A stretch of 64,000 nt of DNA from Campylobacter gastrosuis (GTDB taxonomy: Bacteria > Campylobacterota > Campylobacteria > Campylobacterales > Campylobacteraceae). Below the pieces are notes generated by a model that saw nothing but the letters and a program-made list of their open reading frames with translations, had not been told where the DNA came from and searched no databases. This document shows positions 27,585-38,401 of the stretch, piece after piece. Every line of letters begins with the position of its first letter. Within the stretch, counting starts at the first letter, position 1. The translations under genes and the position numbers were made by a program. Location: positions 116,978 through 180,977 of the forward strand of contig NZ_JANURM010000003.1 of assembly GCF_030249845.1 (NCBI RefSeq), in the 5' to 3' direction.

Positions 27585-27612
27585 ATCACAAACCATTTTT
27601 TTGGTTTGTGAT
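27585..27612. terminator. Hairpin between convergent rplS and ybeY
   Basis: ATCACAAACC and GGTTTGTGAT form a perfect 10-bp stem with an 8-base T-rich loop. There is no clean T-run on either side, so it may be an imperfect or bidirectional terminator. Confidence 0.55.
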
Positions 27613-27670
27613 CTACTAAATTCTGTATAATCCATAGATTAAATTTAACTAAGTAAGCGATTAAAATTAT

Positions 27671-28117
27671 CTATTTTTTAATTGCTTTTTGAAATTTTAA
27701 TGATAGCTCATCTGGTTCTAGCGTCCTAACTATCAGGCTTTTTGGCAGTGCAAATTTTGTGATTACTTCGCTCTCTTTTTGACGCATTTCGCCTCTGTCC
27801 TTTTCGTGGTCGTATCCTAGGACGTGAAGTAGTCCGTGAGTGAATAAAAGTGCGATTTCATCGGCGTTTGAATGCCCTAGTTCATCTGCTTTTTGCTTAA
27901 CTAAATCTAAATTTATCACGACACAGCCAAGCGGAGTGTGTGGGATATAGCAAAATGGGAAGCTTAAAACATCTGTGGTTTTATCAATGCCGCGCTCACG
28001 AAAATTTATATCTCTCATATCATTATTATTGACAAAACTAAGCTCAACATCGCCTGGCGTTAAAAAGGCACAAATCTCATCTAATATTTCTGGATAACTC
28101 TCATCGCAAACTATCAT
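27671..28117 (-). CDS. ybeY: Endoribonuclease YbeY
   Basis: A zinc-dependent RNase required for 16S rRNA 3'-end maturation and ribosome quality control. The 148-residue protein has the family signature [14 protein letters not shown] with three metal-binding histidines, and TDVLSFPF upstream of it. It is encoded alone on the minus strand between rplS and the mla operon, convergent with rplS and divergent from mlaE. Confidence 0.95.
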   Translation of the reverse strand: MIVCDESYPEILDEICAFLTPGDVELSFVNNNDMRDINFRERGIDKTTDVLSFPFCYIPHTPLGCVVINLDLVKQKADELGHSNADEIALLFTHGLLHVLGYDHEKDRGEMRQKESEVITKFALPKSLIVRTLEPDELSLKFQKAIKK

Positions 28118-28165
28118 TTTTCACTCTTTTTTAAAAAATTTGTGAGATTTTAACAAAAATTTTAA

Positions 28166-28171
28166 TAAAAT
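28166..28171 (+). promoter_or_regulatory. Probable -10 box for the mla operon
   Basis: TAAAAT 23 bp before the ATG at 28194, in the gap between divergent ybeY and mlaE. Confidence 0.4.
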
Positions 28172-28193
28172 ATAGATTTTTTAAAAGGCAAAA

Positions 28194-29270
28194 ATGAAAA
28201 AAATAGTTTTTAGTGATGATAAAATTTTATTAAATGGCGATTTAAGCTACAAAGACAGGCAGTTTTGCGTGGTTTTTGCAGACCTTAGCCGTAAAAATAG
28301 CACGATTGATTTTAGCAGTTTGGTTAGTATTGATTATGCTTGTGCGATTTTGCTTGCAAATTTTAGGGATAAAACTGGGGCAAAATTTATAAATATGAGC
28401 GAAAAAATCAGCCTAATTTTTGCGTTAGTTGATGATAAAAAGATAGATAAAAGTGCGATTTTAAAACCAAAAAGAGAGAATTTTTTTGCCATTTTGGGTA
28501 GAAATTTCGCCCTTTTTTGGCAGCATTTTATCCCACTTTGCTCGTTTTTGGGAGAGTTTATTATTAATTTTTTCAAGGCATTTTTAACGCCAAAAAATTT
28601 TAGAGCCAAAGAGCTAAGCAACTACATAAAAGATAGTGGCATAAATGCCGTATTTATCGTGCTTTTAACCTCATTTTTAATCGGCATCGTCCTTGCATAT
28701 CTTGGCTCGGCTATGCTTGCTCAATTTGGCGCTAGCATTTTTATCGTTGATATTATGGGCGTTTTGACGCTTCGTGAGATCGCTCCGCTTATCGGTGCTA
28801 TCGTGGTTGCGGGGCGTTCGGCGTCTAGTTTTGCCGCTCAAATTGGCGTAATGAAAATTACAGAAGAGGTTGATGCGATGAAAACTATGGGGCTTGATCC
28901 GTTTAAATTCTTGGTTTTACCACGAGTTTTAGCGATGATTATCGCTTTGCCAGTGGTGATTTTTTTGGCTGATTTGGTTAGCGTTTTTGGGCAAATGCTC
29001 GTTTCAAAAAACATTCTTGATATTGGTTTTAGCGAGTATCTGGGACGTTTTAAGGATAGTATTGAGCTTAGGCACCTTTATGTTGGGCTTGTTAAGGCGC
29101 CGTTTTTTGGGGCTGCTATTGCACTTATTGGCTGTTTTCGTGGCTTTGAAGTAAGCCAAAACGCACAAAGCTTAGGCGAGAAAACAACAATAAGTGTTGT
29201 CAATGCAATTTTTGCCGTGATTGCGATAGATTCGGTCTTTGCGGTGTTTTTTATGTGGTATGGCGTATGA
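28194..29270 (+). CDS. mlaE: MlaE-type phospholipid ABC permease with N-terminal STAS-like domain
   Basis: This is the membrane subunit of the Mla/MCE phospholipid transporter that maintains outer-membrane lipid asymmetry. The 358-residue protein is about 100 longer than E. coli MlaE. Residues 1-80 form a small STAS-like domain (VVFADLSRKNSTIDFSSLV), which in E. coli is the separate protein MlaB. The permease part carries ALYLGSAM-like helices, LREIAPLIGAIVVAGRSASSFAAQIG and MKITEEVDAMKTMGLDP, the MlaE signature. It overlaps mlaF by 4 bp if that gene starts at 29267. Confidence 0.9.
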   Translation: MKKIVFSDDKILLNGDLSYKDRQFCVVFADLSRKNSTIDFSSLVSIDYACAILLANFRDKTGAKFINMSEKISLIFALVDDKKIDKSAILKPKRENFFAILGRNFALFWQHFIPLCSFLGEFIINFFKAFLTPKNFRAKELSNYIKDSGINAVFIVLLTSFLIGIVLAYLGSAMLAQFGASIFIVDIMGVLTLREIAPLIGAIVVAGRSASSFAAQIGVMKITEEVDAMKTMGLDPFKFLVLPRVLAMIIALPVVIFLADLVSVFGQMLVSKNILDIGFSEYLGRFKDSIELRHLYVGLVKAPFFGAAIALIGCFRGFEVSQNAQSLGEKTTISVVNAIFAVIAIDSVFAVFFMWYGV

Positions 29271-30013
29271 AAATTTTAGAGGGCATTAATGTAAGCACGA
29301 GCTATGGCGGTAGAATCATTCACGATAGCGTGAGTTGGAGCGTGAAAAGTGGTGAAATTTACGGCTTTTTAGGCGGTAGCGGTAGCGGTAAAACTACGCT
29401 TATGAAAACGATGATGTATCTTAAAAAGCCAGATCTTGGAGAGGTAAAATTTGAGGGTAAAAATATGTGGCAAAGTCCCTTAAAAACGCAAAATGAGATA
29501 AAGCTTCAAACTGGTGTTATGTTTCAGTTTGGCGCACTTTTTAGCTCAATGAGCGTGCTTGATAACGTGGGAGTGATGCTTAAAGAGTATTCAGCTCTAA
29601 GTCAGAGCCAGATTGATGAAATTTCAATGTTTTGGATACAAAAAGTAGGGCTAAAAAAGGAGTCAGCCACGCTCTATCCAGCCGAGCTTAGCGGCGGTAT
29701 GAAAAAGCGTGCAGCCCTTGCTAGGGCGTTGGTTTTAAGTCCAAAGGTGCTGTTTTTAGATGAGCCAAATAGCGGACTTGACCCAGTTAGCAGCCGCCAA
29801 ATGGACACCCTTGTGTGCGAGCTGCGAGATACTTTGGGGCTTAGCGTGGTTATGGTTACTCACGACGCTGATAGCATTTTTGATATACTTGACCGATTTT
29901 TGATAATTGAGAATAAAAAAATCGCATTTGAGGGCAGTATGGGCGAGATTAAAAATTTAAAAGTAAATCCGTTACAAGAACTTTTTGATATGAGGAAAAA
30001 TAGTGGAAAATAG
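29267..30013 (+). CDS. mlaF: MlaF-type ABC ATPase
   Basis: ATPase subunit of the Mla transporter, 248 residues from ATG 29267. A GTG four codons earlier is less likely because the ATGA overlap with mlaE is typical here. Walker A is GGSGSGKTT, the Q-loop MFQFGALF, the signature LSGGMKKRAALARAL and Walker B VLFLDEPNSGLD, with the H-loop in VTHDADS. It overlaps mlaD by 11 bp. Confidence 0.93.
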   Translation: MKILEGINVSTSYGGRIIHDSVSWSVKSGEIYGFLGGSGSGKTTLMKTMMYLKKPDLGEVKFEGKNMWQSPLKTQNEIKLQTGVMFQFGALFSSMSVLDNVGVMLKEYSALSQSQIDEISMFWIQKVGLKKESATLYPAELSGGMKKRAALARALVLSPKVLFLDEPNSGLDPVSSRQMDTLVCELRDTLGLSVVMVTHDADSIFDILDRFLIIENKKIAFEGSMGEIKNLKVNPLQELFDMRKNSGK

Positions 30014-30899
30014 AAATTCATATACGATAGTCGGGCTGTTTTTTATGACTTTTGTGGCGTGTTTTGCCGTTTTTATGTGGTGGATGAGCGACGCTGACGG
30101 CAATGTAGAATACAAAAACTACTACATAATAACAAACGAACTACCAGCTGGTATCAGGGTAGAATCACAGGTAAAATTCGTAGGCGTCGTGGTCGGCAGC
30201 GTAAGCAAGATTGAGTTTATCAAAGATGAAAACATTCGCTTAACGCTAAAAATTCGCGAAGATATACCGATTAAGGCTGATAGTGTAGCTGATATAGATT
30301 ATCAAGTAATAAGCGGAATTTCATCAATAAATATCGGCAGGGGCAAGGTTGATTTTAGCGGAGATAACCGCGAAATTTACCTAAGCGAAGGGCTTTTATC
30401 ACGCATAAAAAGCAACGCTCAAACGATAGGCGATAAGCTAAATGAGAGTCTAGCGAAGCTTGATGGGCTTGTTTCAGATGATAATCTTTTGCATTTAGCA
30501 AACTCGCTAAAAGGCATTGATGAGCTAGTAAATGCCATATCAAGCAAAGAAAATTTAGACAATTTAAGCGAGATTTTAAAAAATCTAAACACCTTTACTT
30601 CAAACTTAAACGCCCTAAAAACCGATGAGCTAAACGCCCTAATAACTAGCATAAATTCGCTCATAAAATCGGCAAACAGCGTAGTAAATGGCTTTAATCA
30701 AACGCAAAAAATGCTAAATTCAAAGCTTGAAAGTGGCGAATACGATTTAAAAAAGAGCATTGAGCCGACTTTAAACGAAACGAGCGAGCTTTTAAACAGC
30801 TTTGAGCGAACCCTAAAAGAGATTAGAAATGCCTTAAATAGGCTTGAAGATAACCCTTATGAATTTTTCTTTAAAGACACGAGCGGAGATAAAAAATGA
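30003..30899 (+). CDS. mlaD: MlaD-type MCE-domain protein
   Basis: A periplasmic, inner-membrane-anchored MCE protein that forms the lipid-binding ring on the MlaFE complex. The 298-residue protein has one N-terminal helix (about residues 10-27) and the MCE domain (about 38-115) with VKFVGVVVGSVSKIEF. A long helical, coiled C-terminal half follows (about 145-285, Leu/Asn/Ser rich). The start is GTG 30003. It overlaps the lipoprotein gene by 4 bp. Confidence 0.9.
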   Translation: MENRNSYTIVGLFFMTFVACFAVFMWWMSDADGNVEYKNYYIITNELPAGIRVESQVKFVGVVVGSVSKIEFIKDENIRLTLKIREDIPIKADSVADIDYQVISGISSINIGRGKVDFSGDNREIYLSEGLLSRIKSNAQTIGDKLNESLAKLDGLVSDDNLLHLANSLKGIDELVNAISSKENLDNLSEILKNLNTFTSNLNALKTDELNALITSINSLIKSANSVVNGFNQTQKMLNSKLESGEYDLKKSIEPTLNETSELLNSFERTLKEIRNALNRLEDNPYEFFFKDTSGDKK

Positions 30900-31462
30900 G
30901 AAACATTACTATTTTTCTAGCAGCGATTTTACTTGGTGGCTGTATGCTAAAAACCGATGTAAAACCGGCTTTAATGTATGAAATTTACTACTCAAAAAAT
31001 GTGTGCGAGCAAAAAACTAGCCCAAAAAATATCTACCTTCAAAGCGTAAAAGCCCTTGATATCGTGGATAATCGCCAAATTTTAATCATCTCAGATAAAA
31101 ATCAAATTCGCTATCTTGATGATATAAAATACCTAGCCCTGCCTAGCGAAATGTTTTACAAAGCCCTGCTAAAAGGGGTGTATTCAAATTGTGGTGCAAA
31201 GCCGGTATTTAGCCCAAAAGATGATGATTTAAGCCTAAAAGTAAGGCTGATTTCACTTCAAATTAGAGGCGACCACGCCGAAGTAAGCCTAGCTTACGAG
31301 CTAAAAAACGGCGAAAATATCGTAAAATCAGGGCTAATAAATAAGCGAAAATTTTGCGAAAATCCAAAATCTGTAACGATTTTTAACACCATAAATCAAA
31401 CGGCAAATTTAGCCATTGACGAGCTTTTGGCTGAAATTTTTGCCACACAGGGTAGAGAATGA
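30896..31462 (+). CDS. ABC-transport auxiliary lipoprotein (PqiC/Mla-associated)
   Basis: A 188-residue lipoprotein with signal and lipobox (LLGGC, Cys 16). The mature part resembles the ABC_trans_aux/PqiC domain that accompanies MCE transporters and probably sits on the outer membrane, taking over lipid at the periplasmic end. It overlaps both neighbours by 4 bp (ATGA), so it belongs to the mla operon. Assignment is from context and the general layout more than from strong motifs. Confidence 0.75.
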   Translation: MRNITIFLAAILLGGCMLKTDVKPALMYEIYYSKNVCEQKTSPKNIYLQSVKALDIVDNRQILIISDKNQIRYLDDIKYLALPSEMFYKALLKGVYSNCGAKPVFSPKDDDLSLKVRLISLQIRGDHAEVSLAYELKNGENIVKSGLINKRKFCENPKSVTIFNTINQTANLAIDELLAEIFATQGRE

Positions 31463-32859
31463 AAAAAATTTTAATCATCGCAAACGGCGAAATTTCAAGG
31501 CATTTTATAAAAAGACTAGATGAAAATCGCTCAAATTTACACGAATACACGGTGGTTTCAAATAGCCAAATTGAGCAGATTAACGCTCATAATTTTAAAT
31601 TTTATCTCTTTGATGCGACCAGCCTTTCAAAGCTAAATGCCGTGATTGACGGCTATTTTAGCCAGTTTATCATCGCTGTTGATGATAAAAACGAGAGCAT
31701 TGAAATTTATAAAAACCTACGAAAAATCAGCACGAAAACCGAGATTGTGATGCTTACGCTTTGGGAGATTGATGAGTGGCTAAAAGATGACAAGCACCTT
31801 GAATTTGTTGATGGCAAGGATGTTTTGGCGTTTAGGGTCATTCATCATCTGCCCGATATGCCAGTGATTGCCGATAATATCGGACTAAGCGAAGGCGAAA
31901 TAATGGAGGTTAAAGTCCCAATCACATCAAGCTACGCCCACAGGCACATAACCTCAATCCCACAGCGAAAGTGGCGAATCGCCCTAATTTACCGCTCTAA
32001 TGAGATAATTTTGCCAAAACCGGGCGTGATGATACGCCCAAACGACACGCTTTTAATCGTCGGTTATCCAAACGTTTTAAGAAGCGTTTTTAGCTTGATT
32101 AAACGTGAAAAGGGGCATTTTCCTAACCCTTTTGGCAACAACATTTTTACATTTATTGATATGCGTTTGATGAGCGATGAGTGCGTAAAACGGCTAATTA
32201 ATGAGAGTCTTTATCTAAATTCAAAGCTAAATAATAAAAAGGTGATTTTTAGTGTTATTAATCCGACTTTAAATGAAAATTTACGCACATTAAGGGGTTT
32301 TAAGGACGATAATATCATCGTAAATATTGACTATTTTAACCAGAAAAAATTCCCAATCAAAGATGAATTAAAGGTGCTAGAAGCTGGACTTGTGGTTACG
32401 ACAAATGAGTATTTTTTAAAATTTAAAAAGCGGTTTTACGAGCTAATTTTGCCGATTTTAAAGATAGGCGACCTGCCCTTAGAAAGCATAAAAAGTGGCG
32501 TAATTTTAAGTGATGAAAAAGAAAAAGTAGAGAATCAATCGGCTGTTATTCTTGATTTTTGTTCTCAATTAAATATCAACACACGGCTTTATTATTTTAA
32601 CGATAATTCATCAAATGAAGCCGAGATTATAGAGCATTTTGAGAGCTTAAATACGCTTTTTGATAAAAAGATAGAAGTGCGAATTTGCAAGGATAAAAAC
32701 CCACTTACGACGCTTACAAACGCCTCTGATTTGATACAATTTATCCCATTTGATGAGAGCGTGAAAAACGCTGGTAAATTCTCATTTTTGTCTATGGATT
32801 TAAATAAGCAGTATCAAAAATTAAGCCATAATCATCAACTTTTCTTGCCGATAGAGTAA
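31459..32859 (+). CDS. TrkA-domain protein (COG3400-like)
   Basis: A 466-residue cytosolic protein starting with an NAD-binding TrkA-N-like domain (ILIIANGEISRHFIKRL). A TrkA-C-like region follows, with GEIMEVKVP and IALIYRSNEIILPKPGVMIRPNDTLLIVG at about residues 145-215. The C-terminal half looks like a nucleotide-binding universal-stress-type fold, but I cannot place it. Such proteins are expected to regulate a potassium or other ion channel by ligand sensing; no channel is adjacent. It is the last gene of the mla transcript. Confidence 0.7.
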   Translation: MKKILIIANGEISRHFIKRLDENRSNLHEYTVVSNSQIEQINAHNFKFYLFDATSLSKLNAVIDGYFSQFIIAVDDKNESIEIYKNLRKISTKTEIVMLTLWEIDEWLKDDKHLEFVDGKDVLAFRVIHHLPDMPVIADNIGLSEGEIMEVKVPITSSYAHRHITSIPQRKWRIALIYRSNEIILPKPGVMIRPNDTLLIVGYPNVLRSVFSLIKREKGHFPNPFGNNIFTFIDMRLMSDECVKRLINESLYLNSKLNNKKVIFSVINPTLNENLRTLRGFKDDNIIVNIDYFNQKKFPIKDELKVLEAGLVVTTNEYFLKFKKRFYELILPILKIGDLPLESIKSGVILSDEKEKVENQSAVILDFCSQLNINTRLYYFNDNSSNEAEIIEHFESLNTLFDKKIEVRICKDKNPLTTLTNASDLIQFIPFDESVKNAGKFSFLSMDLNKQYQKLSHNHQLFLPIE

Positions 32860-32880
32860 AATTTTTAAAGATAATTATGC

Positions 32881-32886
32881 TAAAAT
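32881..32886 (+). promoter_or_regulatory. Probable extended -10 box for the aroB operon
   Basis: TGCTAAAAT: TG, one base, then TAAAAT, 24 bp before ATG 32910. Confidence 0.55.
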
Positions 32887-32909
32887 CAGCCATTTATGAG
32901 GTTTAAAAA

Positions 32910-33950
32910 ATGCAAATAGATATAAATTTAAAACAAAACGAGCAAAGTTATAAAATTTTTATCAACGAACTTGATACGATCACGCTAAAAGGCAAGGTTG
33001 CAATTATCACAAATCCAAAGGTTAGCGGACTTCATTTAAACACGCTTTTATCGGCGTTAAATTGCGATGAGCGGTTTATTATTAGCGTGGCTGATGGCGA
33101 AGAGTATAAAAATTTAGCCACTTGCCAGAGTATTTTAGAGCAGCTTTTTACTAGCAAGCTTGACCGCACTTCAACGCTCATCGCCTTTGGTGGCGGTGTA
33201 ATTAGCGATATGACCGGCTTTGTGGCTAGTATTTATGAACGCGGGATAAAATTTATAAATATCCCAACCACGCTTTTATCGCAAGTAGATGCGAGTGTGG
33301 GCGGTAAAACCGGCGTAAATAACAAATTTGGCAAAAACCTAATCGGCTCATTTTATCAGCCAAGTGCCGTTTATTGCGAAACAAAATTTCTAAAAACCCT
33401 GCCAGAGCGTGAATTTTCAGCTGGTGTGGCTGAGGCTGTGAAAATGGCAGTTATGTTTGATAAAGATATGCTTTTTTGGCTTGAAAGTGCCGATTTATCA
33501 GATGAAAACGAGCTAAAAAGGCTGATTAAAAGAGCGGTTGAGCTAAAAGCACAGGTCGTCAGCAAAGATGAAAAAGAGCGTGGCATTAGGGCTGTGTTAA
33601 ATTATGGTCACACCTTTGCTCACGTGATTGAAAATTTTACAAATTACAAGCAGTTTTTACACGGCGAGGCGGTAAGCATTGGTATGTGTATGGCAAATAA
33701 ATTAGCCCTAAATTTAGGTCTTTTAAGCCAAAATGAGTGCGATTTAGTCACTAAAATTTTAAAGCGATTTAGCCTGCCAGTTAGCTACAAAATTGATGAT
33801 ATAGACGCCTTTTATGACGCATTTTTGCTTGATAAAAAGAGCGAAAATTCAAAAATTAAGTTTATTTTACCAAATCAAATTGGCAGTCACGCCATAAGAG
33901 ATGATGTAAAAAAAGAGATGGTTTTAGAAATTTTAAGCGAGTTTAAATGA
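32910..33950 (+). CDS. aroB: 3-dehydroquinate synthase
   Basis: AroB converts DAHP to 3-dehydroquinate, the second shikimate-pathway step, using NAD and a divalent metal. The 346-residue protein has DGEEYKN, the NAD-binding [39 protein letters not shown] and the metal ligands in [12 protein letters not shown] and [10 protein letters not shown]. It heads an operon that runs, with overlaps, through mscS, mtaB and the FtsH-like gene. Confidence 0.97.
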   Translation: MQIDINLKQNEQSYKIFINELDTITLKGKVAIITNPKVSGLHLNTLLSALNCDERFIISVADGEEYKNLATCQSILEQLFTSKLDRTSTLIAFGGGVISDMTGFVASIYERGIKFINIPTTLLSQVDASVGGKTGVNNKFGKNLIGSFYQPSAVYCETKFLKTLPEREFSAGVAEAVKMAVMFDKDMLFWLESADLSDENELKRLIKRAVELKAQVVSKDEKERGIRAVLNYGHTFAHVIENFTNYKQFLHGEAVSIGMCMANKLALNLGLLSQNECDLVTKILKRFSLPVSYKIDDIDAFYDAFLLDKKSENSKIKFILPNQIGSHAIRDDVKKEMVLEILSEFK

Positions 33951-35524
33951 GAGTTTTAGCCCTAATTTTTGTATTTACCTTTTTGTTTGCTGATATAAAC
34001 TCAACCATTGAGCATAACGCCACAAATACGCAGATTACAAATGACGTAATAAAGCAAATTGAAGCCATTGACGCCTCACTAAAAGGCAATATTTGGATTA
34101 CAAGATATGCAAATTACGGCACTTATCAAAAGATAAAAAACGAGCTTGAAGAAAGTGAAGCACTGCTTAAAAAAGATGGCAAAAAAAACGCCGAGCTTGT
34201 TAAAAAGATACAAAATTTAAAAGACCAGCTAGAACTTTTAAAAGAGTATGAAAGGACGCCGTTTGCAAATATGCTAGTAGCGCCAGAGATTGACATTAGC
34301 CCACGTATCACAAACCCAATCGCCCTGATTTCTGGCTTTTCATATATTAAAAAGATAGCAAATGAAAAGGATGATTACGCAAAAAGGACAAAGGAGCTTG
34401 ATACGCTAATTGGCAAGTTAAGGGATAAAGAGGTGCTTTTAGTCACGCTTTTAAATGGCGATTCTAAAAATGAAAATTTGCAAAATCAAATTTATAATTT
34501 AAGAACGCAAATTGGCGAGTTTGAGGGTGCAAAGCAGATTGCTGATACGACCTTTGATGTGTATGAAAAGAGGGCTGATGAAGCCATAAGTATCGCTAAA
34601 AACGACATAAAATCGCAAATTTTTAGCACCGCAAACATTGCCATTTTTATCATTGTCATCATTGTTTTATCGTTTTTTTTTAAATTTATTGCCAAAAAAA
34701 CGATAACCGATAACGACAGATTTTACACCGTTAATAAATTTATAAATTTCATAAACTTTATCCTAATAATCCTAACTCTGCTTTTTGCCTACATTGAAAA
34801 CATTACCTACGTTGTTACGATTTTAGGTTTTGCATCAGCTGGTATTGCCATTGCGATGAAGGATATGTTTATGTCAATGCTTGGCTGGATTGTCATCACT
34901 TTTGGCGGTTCTATCCACGTTGGCGACAGGATTAGAGTAATGCATAATGGACTGCTTTATGTCGGCGATGTTATTGATATTTCTATTTTAAGAATGACAA
35001 TTTTTGAAGACGTAACCTTTGCTACTTATCATCAAAATCGCCGTGCAGGTAGGATTGTTTTTATCCCAAATAACTACGTTTTTACCGAGCTTTTATCAAA
35101 CTACACTCATCAAGGTATGAAGACCGTTTGGGACGGCATTGACGTGGTTTTAACTTTTGATAGCAACCACAAAAAAGCTGTGCATATCGCTAAAACAATC
35201 ACTCGCAAATACTCAAAGGGCTACACTGATATCGCAAAACGCCAAATGACAAGGCTAAGAAGCCAATACAGCATAAAAAATCCAAACGTTGAGCCTAGAA
35301 TTTTCACATTTTTTGAGCCTCACGGCATTTGTATTTCTATTTGGTTTATGGCTAGTTCGTATGCGACGCTCACGCTTAGAAGCACGATAAGTGCCGAGCT
35401 TGTAGAGGCGTTTAATAAAGAGAGCGACATAATGATAGCCTACCCAACCCAAACAATGTATCTAAGCAAGAAACAAAATCCACAAGCACACTCCGAGCTA
35501 GATCAGGACTTAATCCGTGAATAG
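33947..35524 (+). CDS. MscS-family mechanosensitive channel
   Basis: An inner-membrane pressure-relief channel of 525 residues. It has a Sec signal peptide, a long periplasmic coiled region (about 30-220) and three or so membrane helices (about 228-330). The pore helix segment reads [24 protein letters not shown], followed by the beta domain with GDRIRV and [14 protein letters not shown]. It belongs to the larger, periplasmic-domain class rather than the short E. coli MscS. It overlaps aroB by 4 bp and mtaB by 8 bp. Confidence 0.88.
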   Translation: MRVLALIFVFTFLFADINSTIEHNATNTQITNDVIKQIEAIDASLKGNIWITRYANYGTYQKIKNELEESEALLKKDGKKNAELVKKIQNLKDQLELLKEYERTPFANMLVAPEIDISPRITNPIALISGFSYIKKIANEKDDYAKRTKELDTLIGKLRDKEVLLVTLLNGDSKNENLQNQIYNLRTQIGEFEGAKQIADTTFDVYEKRADEAISIAKNDIKSQIFSTANIAIFIIVIIVLSFFFKFIAKKTITDNDRFYTVNKFINFINFILIILTLLFAYIENITYVVTILGFASAGIAIAMKDMFMSMLGWIVITFGGSIHVGDRIRVMHNGLLYVGDVIDISILRMTIFEDVTFATYHQNRRAGRIVFIPNNYVFTELLSNYTHQGMKTVWDGIDVVLTFDSNHKKAVHIAKTITRKYSKGYTDIAKRQMTRLRSQYSIKNPNVEPRIFTFFEPHGICISIWFMASSYATLTLRSTISAELVEAFNKESDIMIAYPTQTMYLSKKQNPQAHSELDQDLIRE

Positions 35525-36761
35525 GCTGTTTTTTAAGACATTTGGTTGTCGCACAAATATCTATGACACCGAGCTTTTAAAGAGCTATGTTAAGGATTAT
35601 GAGATTGTAAATGATGAGAATTTAGCCGATATTATCGTCATAAATTCCTGCACCGTGACAAACTCAGCCGATAGTGGCGTTAGAAGCTACATAAACAGCG
35701 TTAAAAAGCGTGGAGTTAAGGTGATTTTGACGGGCTGTGGTGCGGTTAGCAAGGGCAGGGAGCTTTTTGATAAAAGTGCCGTTTTTGGCGTTTTAGGCGG
35801 TAGCAAAAAGTCAGAGATTAACGAGCTTTTAAATGCCAAAAAGCCCTTTTTTGAGCTAGGCAACCTAAATAGCATTGATAAAAATATCGTTACAAATTAC
35901 GAAAATCACACGAAGGCGTTTATTAAAATTCAAGAAGGTTGCGATTTTTCGTGTAGCTACTGCATAATCCCAAGTGTGCGTGGCAAATCACGAAGTATGA
36001 GCCAAAGTGCTATCATAAACGAAGCTAAAATTCTAGCCAGTAATGGCTATAATGAGCTGGTGCTAACTGGCACAAATATCGGCAGCTACGGCAAGGATAG
36101 TGGCACTTCGCTTGGGGCTTTACTTGCTAATTTAGGCAAAATTTCAGGCATAAGACGCATTAGACTTGGTAGTATTGAGCCAAGTCAGATTGATGATAGT
36201 TTTAGGGAGATTTTAGGCGAAGCGTGGCTTGAAAAGCACCTACATATCGCACTTCAACACACCAGCCAAAAAATGCTAACGATTATGAAACGCCGAAACA
36301 ACGCCTTTCGTGACTTAGAGCTTTTTAGCGAATTAGCCAGCAAGGGCTTTGCTTTGGGGACTGATTTTATCGTAGCACACCCGGGCGAGAGCGATGAGAT
36401 TTGGGCAGAGGCGTTAGAGAATTTTAAAAAATTCCCACTCACTCATCTTCACGCATTTATCTATTCGCCACGCCAAAACACCCACTCAGCCACGCTAAAA
36501 ATTGATGTAAATGGCAAAATCGCCAAAGAGAGGCTTAAAATTTTAAAGCAAATCGTAGTGCAAAACAACCTAAAATTTCGCCAAAAAATGGCAAAAACTT
36601 CGCTTGAAATTTTAGTTGAGCAAAAAAATGATGGCTTTTTTGAGGGCTTTGATCAGTTTTACAATAAGGTAAAAATTCTAGCCAAAGCTGACATTACAAA
36701 AGAGTGGATTTTGCTAAATGAGTATGAGATAAAGGACGATTGTAATTATGCGAATTTTTAA
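35517..36761 (+). CDS. mtaB: tRNA ms2t6A37 methylthiotransferase MtaB
   Basis: A radical-SAM enzyme that adds a methylthio group to t6A at position 37 of tRNAs. The 414-residue protein has an N-terminal UPF0004 domain with FKTFGCRTN, NSCTVTN and LTGCGAV (three cysteines binding one cluster). The radical-SAM motif is CDFSCSYC (CxxxCxxC). FGCRTN rather than MiaB wording favours MtaB. The start is GTG 35517. It overlaps the FtsH-like gene by 14 bp. Confidence 0.9.
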   Translation: MNRLFFKTFGCRTNIYDTELLKSYVKDYEIVNDENLADIIVINSCTVTNSADSGVRSYINSVKKRGVKVILTGCGAVSKGRELFDKSAVFGVLGGSKKSEINELLNAKKPFFELGNLNSIDKNIVTNYENHTKAFIKIQEGCDFSCSYCIIPSVRGKSRSMSQSAIINEAKILASNGYNELVLTGTNIGSYGKDSGTSLGALLANLGKISGIRRIRLGSIEPSQIDDSFREILGEAWLEKHLHIALQHTSQKMLTIMKRRNNAFRDLELFSELASKGFALGTDFIVAHPGESDEIWAEALENFKKFPLTHLHAFIYSPRQNTHSATLKIDVNGKIAKERLKILKQIVVQNNLKFRQKMAKTSLEILVEQKNDGFFEGFDQFYNKVKILAKADITKEWILLNEYEIKDDCNYANF

Positions 36762-38391
36762 AAATAAAAAAAATATAGCCATTAGCACCTTTGTTTTACT
36801 TGCTATTGCGCTATTTTTTGCGTTTTATAAGATTGAGCCAAAGAGCATAAGCTATGAGAATTTAGAGCTATTTTTAAACACAAAGACAATTCAAAAAGCC
36901 GTTATTGATGGCGATGAGATTATCTTTTACACCCAAAATTCACGCTATAAAATGATAAAGGACGGCGTTGATATTAAGGAGCTAATCAAGCGTGTGCCGA
37001 TTGAAGTTAAGAAAAATTACATTATGCTTGATGAAATTTTTACAATCATAATTTTGCTCGTGATTTTGTTTGTTTTTTTAGCCGTTTTTGCAAGGCTAAA
37101 ACGCCAAAACGAGCCAAAAAATACATCTTATGATATTGAAAATTTGCTAAGTTCAAACGTTACGCCAGTGATTTCAAACGTAAAATTTAGCGATGTCGCT
37201 GGGATTGATGATGTTAAAATTGAGCTAAGCGAAATCGTTGATTTTTTAAAAAATCCAAAAAAATATAGAAATTTTGGCATAAAAATGCCAAAGGGCGTCT
37301 TAATGGTAGGGCCGCCGGGTGTTGGTAAAACGCTAGTTGCAAAGGCTGTCGCTGGTGAGGCAAATGTGCCGTTTTTTTACCAAAATGGTGCGAGTTTTGT
37401 GCAAATTTATGTCGGCGTAGGTGCAAAAAGAGTTCGTGAGCTGTTTGCAAAGGCAAAGGCCTACGCCCCTTCAATTGTGTTTATTGACGAGATTGACGCT
37501 GTTGGCAAGAGCAGGGGCGGACACAGAAATGATGAGCGAGAAGCCACGCTAAATCAGCTTTTAACCGAAATGGATGGCTTTGTAGATAGCTCTGGTGTGA
37601 TTGTGATTGCGGCTACAAACCGCATTGAGATGATTGATGAGGCACTGCTTCGCTCTGGCAGATTTGATAGGCGGATATTTTTGTCAATGCCTAGTTTTAA
37701 GGATAGAGTTGCGATTTTAAATACCTATCTAAAAGGCAAAAAAAGTAGTGTAAATGCCGAAGATATCGCAAATATGTGCGTTGGATTTAGCGGTGCTGCC
37801 CTTGCTACGCTGGTAAATGAAGCGGCGATAAATGCATTAAGAGAGAACAAAAATGAGATTGAAATTTCAGATTTTAACGCCGTTTTAAACAAAGTCCTGC
37901 TTGGTAAAAAAAAGGTGCTAAGTTACAGCAATGATGAGCGAAATTTACAAGCCATTTATCAGGGTGCAAAGGCGTTAAGTGCGTATTGGTTTGATGTGAA
38001 ATTTGAGAAAATTTCGCTAGTTGAGGACAGGTTTGTTGGCGTTGAGCGTGAGATTGAGTCAAAATCTCAAATGCTCTCACGCATAAAGGTCTATTTAGCC
38101 GGTCTTGTCAAGCTTGAAATGGAGTTTAGCGACACATTTTCAAACGCAAATTTTGACCTAAATATCGCAAAAGAGATCGCTACAAAAATGGTCTTTGAGT
38201 ATGGTATGGGCGAGAGTTTTGTGCCAAATCCAGCCGATATTGATAAAATTTTAAACCAAGCAAAAGATGAAGTGAGCGAGTTTTTAAGCGGTATGACACG
38301 CCAAAGTGCTGAAATTTCAAGCTTTATCTATCAAAACGAGAGCATTGATAAAGAGAATTTAGCAGAAATTTTAAATAAAACTTACGAATAA
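36748..38391 (+). CDS. FtsH-like AAA ATPase lacking the zinc protease site
   Basis: A 547-residue inner-membrane AAA protein with FtsH layout. Two helices flank a short periplasmic domain (about 10-105). The AAA module follows, with GPPGVGKT (Walker A), [11 protein letters not shown] (Walker B), pore-loop region [20 protein letters not shown] and SGRFDRRIF (second region of homology). In the C-terminal domain the expected HEAGH metalloprotease motif is replaced by AIYQGAKAL (about residue 402), so zinc-dependent proteolysis is not expected. It may be an unfoldase, or a partner of a true FtsH encoded elsewhere. H. pylori is known to have a second FtsH-like gene. It is followed by mog after 10 bp. 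Confidence 0.85.
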   Translation: MRIFKNKKNIAISTFVLLAIALFFAFYKIEPKSISYENLELFLNTKTIQKAVIDGDEIIFYTQNSRYKMIKDGVDIKELIKRVPIEVKKNYIMLDEIFTIIILLVILFVFLAVFARLKRQNEPKNTSYDIENLLSSNVTPVISNVKFSDVAGIDDVKIELSEIVDFLKNPKKYRNFGIKMPKGVLMVGPPGVGKTLVAKAVAGEANVPFFYQNGASFVQIYVGVGAKRVRELFAKAKAYAPSIVFIDEIDAVGKSRGGHRNDEREATLNQLLTEMDGFVDSSGVIVIAATNRIEMIDEALLRSGRFDRRIFLSMPSFKDRVAILNTYLKGKKSSVNAEDIANMCVGFSGAALATLVNEAAINALRENKNEIEISDFNAVLNKVLLGKKKVLSYSNDERNLQAIYQGAKALSAYWFDVKFEKISLVEDRFVGVEREIESKSQMLSRIKVYLAGLVKLEMEFSDTFSNANFDLNIAKEIATKMVFEYGMGESFVPNPADIDKILNQAKDEVSEFLSGMTRQSAEISSFIYQNESIDKENLAEILNKTYE

Positions 38392-38401
38392 AGGATAAAA
38401 G

